Assembly (NCBI RefSeq): GCF_001548375.1
Contig: NZ_AP017295.1
Coordinates: forward strand, 6,276,001-6,340,000
Source: Nostoc sp. NIES-3756
GTDB taxonomy: Bacteria > Cyanobacteriota > Cyanobacteriia > Cyanobacteriales > Nostocaceae
DNA: 64,000 nt
Direction: 5' to 3'
Under the pieces are notes generated by a model that made no database searches, was not told the origin of the DNA, and saw only the letters and a program-made list of their open reading frames with translations. Every line of letters starts with the position of its first letter. The stretch's first letter is position 1. The translations under genes and the position numbers were made by a program. Of the stretch, positions 27,373-36,023 are shown piece after piece.

Positions 27373-28926
27373 TTGAAGTTAGTATCTGATCCAGCAATAG
27401 CGAAGAAAATCAGTAAGATGCAGCAACGGGTACGCTGGCAAGACCCGTTAATACTAGAGCGCAATATTGACCAAACTCGGCTGGAAATTGAGGATGGGAA
27501 AGCTGGAGATAGGGAATTTTCTTTTTTAGTTGTGGGTGATAGTGGTTCTGGGAAACACCGGGGACACAACCCCCAACGTCAGGTTGCTGAATTGATGTTT
27601 CCCCACCATCAGGAATGCCGTTTTTTGCTGCATACTGGCGATGTGATTTATCTGGTGGGGTCTAGTGAATACTACAAACCAAATTTTATCGAGCCTTATC
27701 GTGAGTTGATTGTCGGTGGAGAGAACCCGCGACAAATTGCTTACGACAAGATGGTTTTTCAGCTACCGATTCTTCCTGTACCGGGAAACCACGATTATTA
27801 TGAGTTACCCATTATATTAAGTTTACTGTCTGTTTCTACTTGGCCAATTCGGTCTTTGTTGCGATCGCGTTTAGATATAGATGTTGGGTTTCGTGGTTCG
27901 GGTACGGGTGATGCTTATGCTAAAGCTTTTCTCGATTATCTCAATATTTGGCAATTACCCGGTGACTTCTCCCGCCACTTAGATAAGTATTACACAGGTA
28001 AAGCTGATACAGGTCGTTGTCTGACATACCAACCGGGAAAATTCACTCGTCTACCAAATCGGTATTACACTTTTCGCTACGGTGATATAGATTTTTTTGC
28101 CGTAGATTCTAATACATTTAACGATCCAGAACCGTTACCCGCTACAAAAAAAGGTGATAGCGATCGCACTTTTCTATCTCAGCGTCGGCAAGAATTAGAA
28201 CGCGAGAAGATGCAAATGATCGAGACTTCCGCTAAATTGAACCCAGAAAACCCCAGCGAAGCGGAACGTTTAGATGACATACACTCCAATGTGTCTCAAA
28301 TCGAAGAAATTATTGTTGATATCGATAAACAATTAAACAAAGATTCTCAACCAGCGCAGATTGACACCGAACAACTAGACTGGTTAAAGCAAAGATTAAT
28401 TGCATCGTGGAATAATCCCCAAGTGCGAGGAAGGATAATTTACTTCCACCATCCTCCTTACGTCACCGAAGCCACCAAATGGCTACAATCACAGACATTA
28501 GTAATTCGCAGCCGTCTACGTGATGTACTAGATGCAGTCGCGCAAGAGATAGGCGACAGCAATCAAGGTCGTCCCTTAGTGGATTTAGTCTTAAATGGTC
28601 ACGCGCACTGTTTAGAATACCTGCAAACCTTCAACACCGGACATGGTGATAGTAATATGCACTGGGTAGTCTGCGGTGGGAGTGGCTATAGCTTACGTCG
28701 TCAGCGTCAAGAAGGCGCTGATTTAATGGAAGATGGACAATTGATTGCGCGATCGCATCTGTATGTCGGTCGCAACGGTCAAGGTTCGCAAAAACATCGT
28801 CCCTATTCTTGTTTGCGTATCGATGTCAAAGGCGATGAGCAACCTAAATTTATTGTCCGTCCTTTCATAGCTGATTGGTATCAGCGTCAATGGCACAATT
28901 CCTCACCTAAGCCATTGGTGATTTAA
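27373..28926 (+). CDS. Calcineurin-like metallophosphoesterase
   Basis: A 517-residue phosphoesterase with a two-metal site: GDSGSGKHRG near 54-63, HTGDVIYLVG near 91-100, PGNHDYYE near 137-144, YFHHPPY near 357-363, and NGHAHCLEY near 413-421. A coiled insert (about 265-330) lies between the metal motifs. The start is a TTG at 27373; an ATG at 27418 (MQQRVRWQDP) would also keep every motif. There is no signal peptide, so it appears cytosolic. The substrate is unknown. The stop is one base from the stop of the convergent PEP-CTERM gene. Confidence 0.88.
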   Translation: MKLVSDPAIAKKISKMQQRVRWQDPLILERNIDQTRLEIEDGKAGDREFSFLVVGDSGSGKHRGHNPQRQVAELMFPHHQECRFLLHTGDVIYLVGSSEYYKPNFIEPYRELIVGGENPRQIAYDKMVFQLPILPVPGNHDYYELPIILSLLSVSTWPIRSLLRSRLDIDVGFRGSGTGDAYAKAFLDYLNIWQLPGDFSRHLDKYYTGKADTGRCLTYQPGKFTRLPNRYYTFRYGDIDFFAVDSNTFNDPEPLPATKKGDSDRTFLSQRRQELEREKMQMIETSAKLNPENPSEAERLDDIHSNVSQIEEIIVDIDKQLNKDSQPAQIDTEQLDWLKQRLIASWNNPQVRGRIIYFHHPPYVTEATKWLQSQTLVIRSRLRDVLDAVAQEIGDSNQGRPLVDLVLNGHAHCLEYLQTFNTGHGDSNMHWVVCGGSGYSLRRQRQEGADLMEDGQLIARSHLYVGRNGQGSQKHRPYSCLRIDVKGDEQPKFIVRPFIADWYQRQWHNSSPKPLVI

Positions 28927-28927
28927 T

Positions 28928-29698
28928 TTACATTAGGCGTTTTCCAGTATGTGGTCTTTGTTTTAAAACAATGCCTGAAACACCAAAAGCTAATATAGCC
29001 AAGGTAGAAAATGGTTCGGGAACTGCGGCAACAATACTTACCCTATTCAGTCCAAAAGCACGGTTAGGTTCAGAACTACTAAAAACGAGTCGTGAGATAT
29101 TGGGTATGTTGCTACGAACACCAATAAATTGTGCTGAATTATCTAGCGCTAACGAGGAAGTACCTTGTATTGAGAAGGTATCTAGTAAGGTATTTGTTTG
29201 ATCAAAAGCGGAAATAAATAAAGTAAATTCTAAAGTATCATCTACAGATATTTGAGTTCCTGCACCAAAAACAGGTTTTTCAAAGGTAATAGTCAAAGGG
29301 CCTGGGTTGCCAACAGCCGGAAACTTACCTGGCTGGAAACCAGTAAATAAAATCAAATCACCGTTGGCAAAATTTGTGGGAATACCATTAGGTGGAAAAG
29401 TCGTTTGAAAGACAAATGGTGGAGTGACACCCGCAACCAATGGAATGTCTACCTTAAGTCCTAAGCCACCCTCAGATGTAGCTGAAAATGAGTTAGGCAG
29501 AAAATCCGCAGGGTTGGGAACAAAGGGATTTAATACTTTACCCAAACTCAACCAATCAATTTGGTCATTAGGCTTCAATGTTGCACGCTCAGTTACCAAT
29601 GTAACTGCTTTAGCTGGTAAAGGTAAAACTATCATTGAAGCGATAATTGCTAATTTTGTGGCAATAATAGGAACATATTTATTGATTGTTAAGGTCAT
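28928..29698 (-). CDS. PEP-CTERM sorting-domain protein
   Basis: A 256-residue exported protein. A signal peptide (about 1-31, ending PLPAKA) is followed by a beta-rich domain without Cys. The C-terminus has the sorting signal VPEPFSTLAILAFGV, a hydrophobic helix and then basic residues. Such proteins are handled by exosortase (EpsH/XrtA type); none is encoded in this window. Function of the central domain is unknown, perhaps cell surface or extracellular matrix. Confidence 0.88.
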   Translation of the reverse strand: MTLTINKYVPIIATKLAIIASMIVLPLPAKAVTLVTERATLKPNDQIDWLSLGKVLNPFVPNPADFLPNSFSATSEGGLGLKVDIPLVAGVTPPFVFQTTFPPNGIPTNFANGDLILFTGFQPGKFPAVGNPGPLTITFEKPVFGAGTQISVDDTLEFTLFISAFDQTNTLLDTFSIQGTSSLALDNSAQFIGVRSNIPNISRLVFSSSEPNRAFGLNRVSIVAAVPEPFSTLAILAFGVSGIVLKQRPHTGKRLM

Positions 29699-29871
29699 AA
29701 ACTTCTTCCATCTTCCTTAGTAGTCATCTAATTTACTGAGAGCAGTTAAGCTTATCCTTTATTTTCGGGGAAAAAAGTGACATGAAGATGAATTATTTTA
29801 AAATTCGACCAATACCATCAATTTTAAAAAGATGAACTTGCCTCTAAAACTGTTGAGGATGAGTTAGACCC

Positions 29872-31134
29872 ATGAGTGCAGTAGATATTCTTATTCTTTC
29901 CAACGGCCCTGGAGAAGTCACAACTTGGGTACGTCCTGTAGTGAAGGCATTGCGGGAAAAATTAGGTGATGACCGTGAACAAGTGAGAATTTCTGTAGTT
30001 TTATCACCATGTCCCAATGCTAGTGGCAAAGAAGCGGCGATCGCCCTTTCCTATCCCGAAGTAGACCGAGTACAATCAGCAGAATATTTCTGGCAATTTT
30101 TGCTCTGGGGCAAAACTCAGGAAAATTGGGATTGGAGAAGCCAAGGTATAGTTATTTTCCTGGGAGGCGATCAGTTTTTTCCTGTAGTCATCGGCAAAAA
30201 ACTCGGATACCGCACAGTAGTTTACGCCGAATGGGAAGCCAGATGGCACAACTTAATTGACCGCTTCGCAGTCATGAAACCCCAAGTCGCCGCCAAAGTT
30301 TCCCCCAAATACGCCCACAAATTCACCGTTGTCGGCGACCTTATGCTAGAAGCGGAGTCAACAGTCAATAGTCAGCAGTCAATAGTCAACAGTCAACAGT
30401 CAACAGTTATAGGTATATTACCAGGGTCAAAAGCTGCCAAACTAGCTCAAGGTGTACCTTTAACTTTAGCGATCGCAGAATACATCCATAGCAAAATACC
30501 CCAAATTAAGTTTGTAATTCCCGTAGCACCGACTTTGGATTTACAAAATTTAGCCAGTTTTGCCGATTCTCAAAAAAACCCATTTGTCGAAACTTTCAAT
30601 TTCTCTGGCGCTTCCTTAATTATCCCAGAGGAAAATCATCACAAAAGTATCTTGAAAACAGGTGATGGTTTGGTTGTAGAGTTATGGCAAGAGAATCCTG
30701 CCTATGACTTATTATCTCAATGTAGTATTTGCTTAACCACAGTAGGCGCAAACACCGCCGAGTTAGGTGCTTTAGGTGTGCCAATGATTGTGTTGCTACC
30801 TACACAACAACTTGATGCCATGCGTTCTTGGGATGGTTTACCAGGGTTATTAGCCAATTTACCCGGTGTAGGTTCAACCTTTGCCAAAATCATCAATTGG
30901 TTCTTTCTCAGACGCAAAGGTTTATTAGCATGGCCTAATATTTGGGCGCAGGAAGAAATAGTCCCAGAACTTGTAGGTAAACTCCAGCCTCAAGAAGTTG
31001 GGGAAATGGTAGTAAATTACTTGCATAACCCAGAAAAATTAGAAGAAATACGAACAAAACTCCGCCGTGTTCGCGGTGAAAGCGGCGCAGCACAGAAGAT
31101 TGCCCAGATTGTTAGTGAAGAAATTGGGAACTAA
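29872..31134 (+). CDS. LpxB-related glycosyltransferase-like protein (cyanobacterial)
   Basis: A 420-residue member of the cyanobacterial lipid-A-disaccharide-synthase-related family. It has ILILSNGPGEVTTWV at the start, FLGGDQFFPVVIGKKLGYRTVVYAEWEARW, a GILPGSKAAKLAQG nucleotide-sugar loop, and LTTVGANTAELGALGVPMIVLLPTQQLD. It may make a lipid glycan; the true lpxB is a separate gene in these organisms. Residues about 162-180 (STVNSQQ, SIVNSQQ, STV) come from an in-frame heptamer tandem repeat inserted between VVGDLMLEAE and IGILPGS. The gene is monocistronic. Confidence 0.85.
   Translation: MSAVDILILSNGPGEVTTWVRPVVKALREKLGDDREQVRISVVLSPCPNASGKEAAIALSYPEVDRVQSAEYFWQFLLWGKTQENWDWRSQGIVIFLGGDQFFPVVIGKKLGYRTVVYAEWEARWHNLIDRFAVMKPQVAAKVSPKYAHKFTVVGDLMLEAESTVNSQQSIVNSQQSTVIGILPGSKAAKLAQGVPLTLAIAEYIHSKIPQIKFVIPVAPTLDLQNLASFADSQKNPFVETFNFSGASLIIPEENHHKSILKTGDGLVVELWQENPAYDLLSQCSICLTTVGANTAELGALGVPMIVLLPTQQLDAMRSWDGLPGLLANLPGVGSTFAKIINWFFLRRKGLLAWPNIWAQEEIVPELVGKLQPQEVGEMVVNYLHNPEKLEEIRTKLRRVRGESGAAQKIAQIVSEEIGN
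30356..30411 (+). repeat. Heptamer tandem repeat inside a coding sequence
   Basis: Eight heptamers (AGTCAAC, AGTCAAT, AGTCAGC, AGTCAAT, AGTCAAC three times, AGTTATA) lie within the LpxB-related gene. Three heptamers equal seven codons, so the translation repeats every seven residues (STVNSQQ). The reading frame is intact across it. Confidence 0.92.
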
Positions 31135-31210
31135 AGAGATGAGGGAGATGAGAGAGAAACCCACCCTTAACCCCTCCTAAGAGGGGAAAAGTAGGGGAGA
31201 GTAATTAATA

Positions 31211-31252
31211 ACTGTGGACTATTGACTGTGGACTGTGGACTAATGACTAATC
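31211..31252 (+). repeat. Heptamer repeat, six units, covering a stop codon
   Basis: ACTGTGG, ACTATTG, ACTGTGG, ACTGTGG, ACTAATG, ACTAATC. The TAG stop of the minus-strand membrane-protein gene (31247-31249) is part of the fifth unit. Confidence 0.85.
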
Positions 31253-31630
31253 AGATTGCCCATCACGCCGTCCTAGTTCATAAATACCGCAACTCATACA
31301 GGCTAGTAAACCCATGCTAATAGCCCAACTGCGGCCTAAGCTAATTTCTATGCCCCAATTGCATAAGCCACCAACTACAAGAAACGGCACAATACTAAAT
31401 AGTGAGGCATAAAAAGCGTTTTGGGATTCTCTGGCTTTGCGAGTTTTTTCAAATTCTGACTTGCTAGTATACAGCGATCGCTCGGCAAAGTTAAACCAAC
31501 GGTTGAGTTGTTCGATTACCCATTCACTCACCGGGAAAAAACCTAGATATAGTGCCAAAGACCATAAACTTGCTCCGGCGATCGCGATCGTATTCAATTC
31601 AAAAGAGAAAGGGAAAATTTCAGTCAGCAT
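31247..31630 (-). CDS. Small membrane protein, unknown function
   Basis: About 127 residues from the ATG at 31630 (MLTEIFPFSF); an upstream TTG at 31681 would add 17 basic residues. Three hydrophobic segments are seen: about 13-33 (IAIAGASLWSLALYLGF), 75-95 (SLFSIVPFLVVGGLCNWGI) and 100-117 (WAISMGLLACMSCGIYEL). Between the first two is a charged, helical stretch (RSLYTSKSEFEKTRKARESQ). No family recognised. The C-terminal residues and stop derive from a heptamer repeat, so the tail may have been altered by repeat insertion. Confidence 0.65.
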   Translation of the reverse strand: MLTEIFPFSFELNTIAIAGASLWSLALYLGFFPVSEWVIEQLNRWFNFAERSLYTSKSEFEKTRKARESQNAFYASLFSIVPFLVVGGLCNWGIEISLGRSWAISMGLLACMSCGIYELGRRDGQSD

Positions 31631-32121
31631 GGCTTGAGGTCGTCCTGCAAATCGTCGCCTTGACACCTGGCCTAAGGTCAATCGACATATTCAGCAATTT
31701 TAAGCATAAAAGCTAACAATATTTTGAGTACTTGGCAACTATCTTTTGAAATAAGTCTCCTAAATGTAGTACTTTAGACGATTTAGCTATAAGTTGTGAC
31801 TCAACTACGTATATGCGTAAGTAACCATACGAAATATTGTATTTTACATAACAATTATCCTGTTGCCAAACGTTTTTTAACAGCTTACTAACTAATTTTA
31901 TTGAGATAAAATTGACAGCTTAGACCTTTATATCTTAAGCTATTTGACTAAATGTGTAGAAATTTTTCAGTATATACGTACATGAAAATTCTCATAAGCC
32001 AGAAACAAGCATTTACTATATCAGGTAAATATAAATTTTGTGATTAGTTTTTATATTATTTTTCACTAAAAATTTACAGAAATTCGACTTGATTGTACTA
32101 AGTGGCTTGAGGAATAAAATA
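31631..32121. other. AT-rich intergenic region
   Basis: About 490 bp, strongly AT-rich, no gene seen. A TTGACA hexamer occurs at 31912-31917 without a well-spaced -10 box. GAGGA at about 32109-32113 is the likely ribosome binding site of the peptidase gene downstream. Confidence 0.4.
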
Positions 32122-32823
32122 ATGAATTATAGGCAAGGAAAAGTGGCACTTTCGGGAGCTACACTCTTAGCATTGGGTTTAAATATTCTGGGTTTTATAA
32201 CTTTATTACCTAAAGCTGAAGTTGTTATAGCCAGAGAAACACAACCCAACAGAACAGCAAAAAGTGGTAATGGTTGGTTAGCGGCTTCTTTTCCTGTAGA
32301 GAACTTTCAAGCTTACACCTCTGCTTTTGGTTATCGTCCTTCTGCTACTGGCGGTAATAGGTGGGAATTTCACAGTGGTTTAGATATTGCTGCCCCCCAA
32401 GGTAGTTATATTCGCAATTGGTGGGCGGGTACAGTTATTAAAGTAGGCGATAAAACTGCTTGTGGTACGCACGTTGTCATCAAATCAGGTGAATGGGAAC
32501 ACACCTATTGCCATATGGAAGGATATGTGGATAGTGCCAATGGTAGGCGTTTTTTAATTGACCGCACAGGTGGTATTCAAATTTGGGAAGGTCAAATCAT
32601 ACCAACTGGAGCGCGAATTGGTAGAGTAGGAATGACCGGACGCACCACTGGGCCACATCTGCATTGGGGGTTAAAGTACGCTAACAACTATGTAGACCCA
32701 GCAATGGTACTCCGAGAAATGTTTTCTCAACAGCAAATTGCTAGAAGTCGTACAAGAGTAAATATTCAACAATCACAAGTGATTATTCAACCAGGAAAAA
32801 ATAGCGGTAGTGTTGGCTATTAA
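32122..32823 (+). CDS. M23 family metallopeptidase (LytM domain)
   Basis: A zinc endopeptidase probably acting on peptidoglycan. I chose the ATG at 32122 (MNYRQGKVALS) because GAGGA lies 9 bp upstream; the TTG at 32089 is less likely. The product has about 233 residues: an N-terminal signal or anchor (about 8-34), then a LytM domain with RWEFHSGLDIAAPQG (zinc ligands His and Asp) and GPHLHWGL (catalytic HxH). All metal ligands are present. The tail after FSQQQIARS is Gln/Ser rich. A clear terminator follows at 32851-32880. Confidence 0.92.
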   Translation: MNYRQGKVALSGATLLALGLNILGFITLLPKAEVVIARETQPNRTAKSGNGWLAASFPVENFQAYTSAFGYRPSATGGNRWEFHSGLDIAAPQGSYIRNWWAGTVIKVGDKTACGTHVVIKSGEWEHTYCHMEGYVDSANGRRFLIDRTGGIQIWEGQIIPTGARIGRVGMTGRTTGPHLHWGLKYANNYVDPAMVLREMFSQQQIARSRTRVNIQQSQVIIQPGKNSGSVGY

Positions 32824-32850
32824 TTAACTTACATACTTGATTTTACAAGT

Positions 32851-32880
32851 ATCCTCTACTATTTAGTGAGAGGATTTTTT
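32851..32880 (+). terminator. Intrinsic terminator of the M23 peptidase gene
   Basis: Stem ATCCTCT with AGAGGAT (extended by ACT/AGT across a bulge), immediately followed by a run of five to six T. It sits 27 bp after the peptidase stop codon. Confidence 0.85.
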
Positions 32881-33013
32881 GTGCTTATACTTTTCAAATG
32901 TTTGTAGTAATACCGTTTCTTTGTGAAGCTGCATTTACCCTTGCTTTGGGGAGATTACAGGGGGGTATTGTTATGTGCATTTTCATCCAAAATTGGTATA
33001 AGCACTTTAATGA

Positions 33014-33208
33014 TTATCTTGAAGATTTTCTCAACTGAGATATCAAATTATATATAAAAATAAAAACTAACAAAAAACAACTACTTAATACCGATACACT
33101 GAGTGTGATAAAAGCAGGTATATTCATCGATTGAATTAAAAGAATAGCTCCAATACTGAAGATAATAGCAGCTATAAAACTTATAAAGCCAACGACATTT
33201 TTATTCAA
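33014..33208 (-). CDS. Small two-helix membrane protein
   Basis: A 64-residue product with two hydrophobic segments (about 5-26 and 31-53) and a basic C-terminus (QLRKSSR). The start is TTG at 33208, with a strong GAGGAGA ribosome binding site 7-8 bp upstream, which supports it being a real gene. No family recognised. It stands alone between the M23 peptidase and the helicase. Confidence 0.55.
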   Translation of the reverse strand: MNKNVVGFISFIAAIIFSIGAILLIQSMNIPAFITLSVSVLSSCFLLVFIFIYNLISQLRKSSR

Positions 33209-33431
33209 AATGTTCTCCTCATTCTCTTTCAGTTAGGCTTAACTCACTAATAAAGGATTAGCCTATGGGAATACTGTCAATCTGATTACTTTAAATCAAT
33301 TGATTTCTTTTACTCATTGAAAGAGAAATTGCTGTAACTAATCTTGCTTATTTTGGAAGTGATTACCTCAAAAATGATTATAAAAATAAAATTTAACTAA
33401 TATGTTAAAAATAACTTCTTATAAGCAAGCA

Positions 33432-33456
33432 GGCTACGCATTAGTTTCGCGTAGCC
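33432..33456 (-). repeat. GGCTACGC hairpin downstream of pcrA
   Basis: Stem GGCTACGC with GCGTAGCC and a 9-nt loop, 27 bp beyond the helicase stop. Similar GCGTAGCC elements occur near 43520, 43650 and 52635. It may aid termination but lacks a T-run. Confidence 0.5.
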
Positions 33457-33483
33457 AAGAAAAAAGCAATACTCCTAATTAAA

Positions 33484-35811
33484 TCAATCCACTTTTTGTA
33501 ATTGAGCAACTCTAGGATCAATAATCTTCTGCCCCAAACTAGCGAACTTAATGGCTACAGATAGCTTATTACCTGCACCAAAAACGTGTGTTATTTCCCC
33601 AATACCGAAGGTTTTGTGTAACACCCTATCGCCTACTTGCCAATCGTTTGTAGCCGTTTGTTTACCATTACTTGTTGATGCTGGTTTAGTGTAAGTTTGG
33701 CGGACTTTGTGTTGGGTTGTTAATAGTTCTGCGGGTAATTCGTCGAGAAATTGCGATCGCAATGCGGGTTCTCTGGAACCATATAAGCGACGTTCACGGG
33801 CAAAGGATAGATACAAACGTTCTTGAGCGCGGGTAATGCCCACGTAACACAGGCGACGTTCTTCTTCCAAAGCTGCGGGATCATTCATCGAGCGGTAGTT
33901 GGGGAATAATCCCTGTTCTAAACCTACCAAGAAGACTACAGGAAATTCCAAACCCTTGGAAGCGTGCAGAGTCATGAGAGAAACTGCTGTTTGTCCTTCT
34001 TTAAGGTTATCCAAATCAGAACTGAGGGCTGTACTTTGCAAGAAGGCTGTTAAAGAGACATCTTCGTTTTCTTCTTGAAATTGCAGGACGGCGTTGTAAA
34101 GTTCCTGGACGTTTTGGATTCTATCTTCGGCTTCGTCTGTGCCTTGGCTTTGTAAATCCTGCACATAACCAGAATCATCTAAAATCCCCATAACTATTTC
34201 TGTTACCGGGGTTGTAGCAATTTGTTCTTGCCAACGTCCAATCATTTGGGCAAAACCATTAACAGATTTAGCTGAACGTCCAGCTAGGGTGTTGACTGAG
34301 GTTTCGTCACTCAAGATCTCCCAGAGGGTTGTACCTAATTGTTGGGAAGCGTTGATTAAGTTGTCGATAGTGGCTTTACCAATACCGCGCCTGGGTGTAT
34401 TGATGACTCGTAATAGACTGACTGTATCAGATGGGTTAGCGATCGCCCTTAAATAAGCTATGACATCTTTAATTTCTTTACGGTCATAAAACTTCATCCC
34501 ACCCACAACTGTATAAGGGATTTGATTCCTCACTAACAATTCTTCAAAGGGGCGAGACTGGGCGTTAGTACGATAAAGAATTGCAAAACTACCCCAGTTC
34601 AATTCAGGATTTTGATGTTCTAATGTACGAATTTGCCTAATAACAAAATCAGCTTCTTCTAATTCATCATCTGCCTTGTGGCAATAAATTTCTTCCCCAG
34701 CCCCCCGCGTTGCTTTGAGGATTTTATCTATTCGTTGAGTATTATTTTCAATTAATTCGTTCGCCGCTTGGAGAATGTTTTCACAAGAACGATAGTTTTC
34801 TTCTAACTTCACCATCGTCCTTGTATCTTCATCTGGCAAACCATCACCGAAATCATTTTGAAATTCCAACAAGATGGTAAAATCTGCCATTCTAAAGCTA
34901 TAAATAGATTGGTCAGCATCACCCACAACAAATGCTGAACGATTTTGCCAATTCCATTCACTCTTTCTATCTTCACCGTTTGTCACTAACAGACGAATTA
35001 AATCGTATTGAGTACGGTTAGTATCTTGATATTCATCTACAAGGATATGGCAAAACTTACGATGCCAATAACCTAAAACTTGCTCGTTTTGTTGAAATAA
35101 TCGAGTAGGAATTAAAATTAAATCATCAAAATCTAAAGCATTATTTTCTGCCAGTTTATCTTGATAGCGATTGTAGACATCGGCAATTACCCTACCCCGA
35201 TAATTAGGTTGGTCTTTTTCAAACTCTTGGGGTGAAAGACCTTGGTTTTTCGCATTACTAATGGCGTAGCGTACAGAACGGGGTTCAAATTTCTTATCGT
35301 CTAGATTTAATTGCTTTGTAACGATTTCTTTGATGATACCTTGCACATCAGATTCATCGAAAATGGAAAAATTACGATTCCATTGTCGCCCTTTTTCGTC
35401 TTGATATTTTTCGATATCGAAGCGGAGAATGCGAGAAAATAGGCTGTGGAAAGTCCCACACCACAAGTCTTTAATAATATCCTTATAAACACGCGATCGC
35501 AGTTTAGTTTGGTCATATTCTGGCAACAAATCTAACCGCGTCCCGTGTTCTGACAGCGCCAACTGTTCGGCAAATAAACGTTGAATCCGTTCTTTCATCT
35601 CCCGCGCGGCTTTGTTAGTAAAAGTCACCGCCAGGATATTTTCAGGTGCGACGCGATGCTTGAGAATTAAATTAGCAATGCGGTAAGTCAGCGCTCGTGT
35701 TTTACCAGAACCAGCACCAGCAACAACTAACAACGGGCCGCAATAGTGTTCGACGGCTTGACGTTGGCTAGGATTAAGATGGCTGAGAAAGTCAGTAGTC
35801 ACATTAGTCAT
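33484..35811 (-). CDS. pcrA: ATP-dependent DNA helicase, PcrA/UvrD type
   Basis: Superfamily 1A 3'-5' helicase in DNA repair and replication. All motifs are visible in 775 residues: LNPSQRQAVEH (Q motif), AGAGSGKTRAL (Walker A), VDEYQDTN (motif II), GDADQSIYSFR (III), LEENYRS (IV), LMTLHASKGLEFPVVFL (V), and ITRAQERLYLSFA (VI). The C-terminal tail has WQVGDRVLHKTFGIGEI, a tudor-like domain typical of PcrA. The ATG at 35811 is inside a heptamer repeat; a GTG three codons later is an alternative. Confidence 0.96.
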   Translation of the reverse strand: MTNVTTDFLSHLNPSQRQAVEHYCGPLLVVAGAGSGKTRALTYRIANLILKHRVAPENILAVTFTNKAAREMKERIQRLFAEQLALSEHGTRLDLLPEYDQTKLRSRVYKDIIKDLWCGTFHSLFSRILRFDIEKYQDEKGRQWNRNFSIFDESDVQGIIKEIVTKQLNLDDKKFEPRSVRYAISNAKNQGLSPQEFEKDQPNYRGRVIADVYNRYQDKLAENNALDFDDLILIPTRLFQQNEQVLGYWHRKFCHILVDEYQDTNRTQYDLIRLLVTNGEDRKSEWNWQNRSAFVVGDADQSIYSFRMADFTILLEFQNDFGDGLPDEDTRTMVKLEENYRSCENILQAANELIENNTQRIDKILKATRGAGEEIYCHKADDELEEADFVIRQIRTLEHQNPELNWGSFAILYRTNAQSRPFEELLVRNQIPYTVVGGMKFYDRKEIKDVIAYLRAIANPSDTVSLLRVINTPRRGIGKATIDNLINASQQLGTTLWEILSDETSVNTLAGRSAKSVNGFAQMIGRWQEQIATTPVTEIVMGILDDSGYVQDLQSQGTDEAEDRIQNVQELYNAVLQFQEENEDVSLTAFLQSTALSSDLDNLKEGQTAVSLMTLHASKGLEFPVVFLVGLEQGLFPNYRSMNDPAALEEERRLCYVGITRAQERLYLSFARERRLYGSREPALRSQFLDELPAELLTTQHKVRQTYTKPASTSNGKQTATNDWQVGDRVLHKTFGIGEITHVFGAGNKLSVAIKFASLGQKIIDPRVAQLQKVD

Positions 35812-35854
35812 TAGTCATTAGTCCATAGTCCATAGTCAACAGTCCACAGTCAAA
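35806..35854 (+). repeat. Heptamer repeat at the pcrA start codon, seven units
   Basis: AGTCATT twice, AGTCCAT twice, AGTCAAC, AGTCCAC, AGTCAAA. The pcrA ATG (35809-35811 on the minus strand) is within the first unit. Beyond it, 35924-36020 is a long pyrimidine tract built of CTCCCTCATCTCCCC-like units. Confidence 0.88.
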
Positions 35855-36023
35855 AGGCAGGAGGAAGTTGACAATTGACAGCGCTGCACTGAGCTTGTCG
35901 AAGTGTTGACAGTTGTTTTTTCTCCTCTGCTTCCCCCTCTCCCTCATCTCTCTTGTCTCCCCCTTCTCCCTCATCTCCCCCTTCTCCCCCTACTCCCTAC
36001 TCACTACTCCCCACTCCCTGCTT

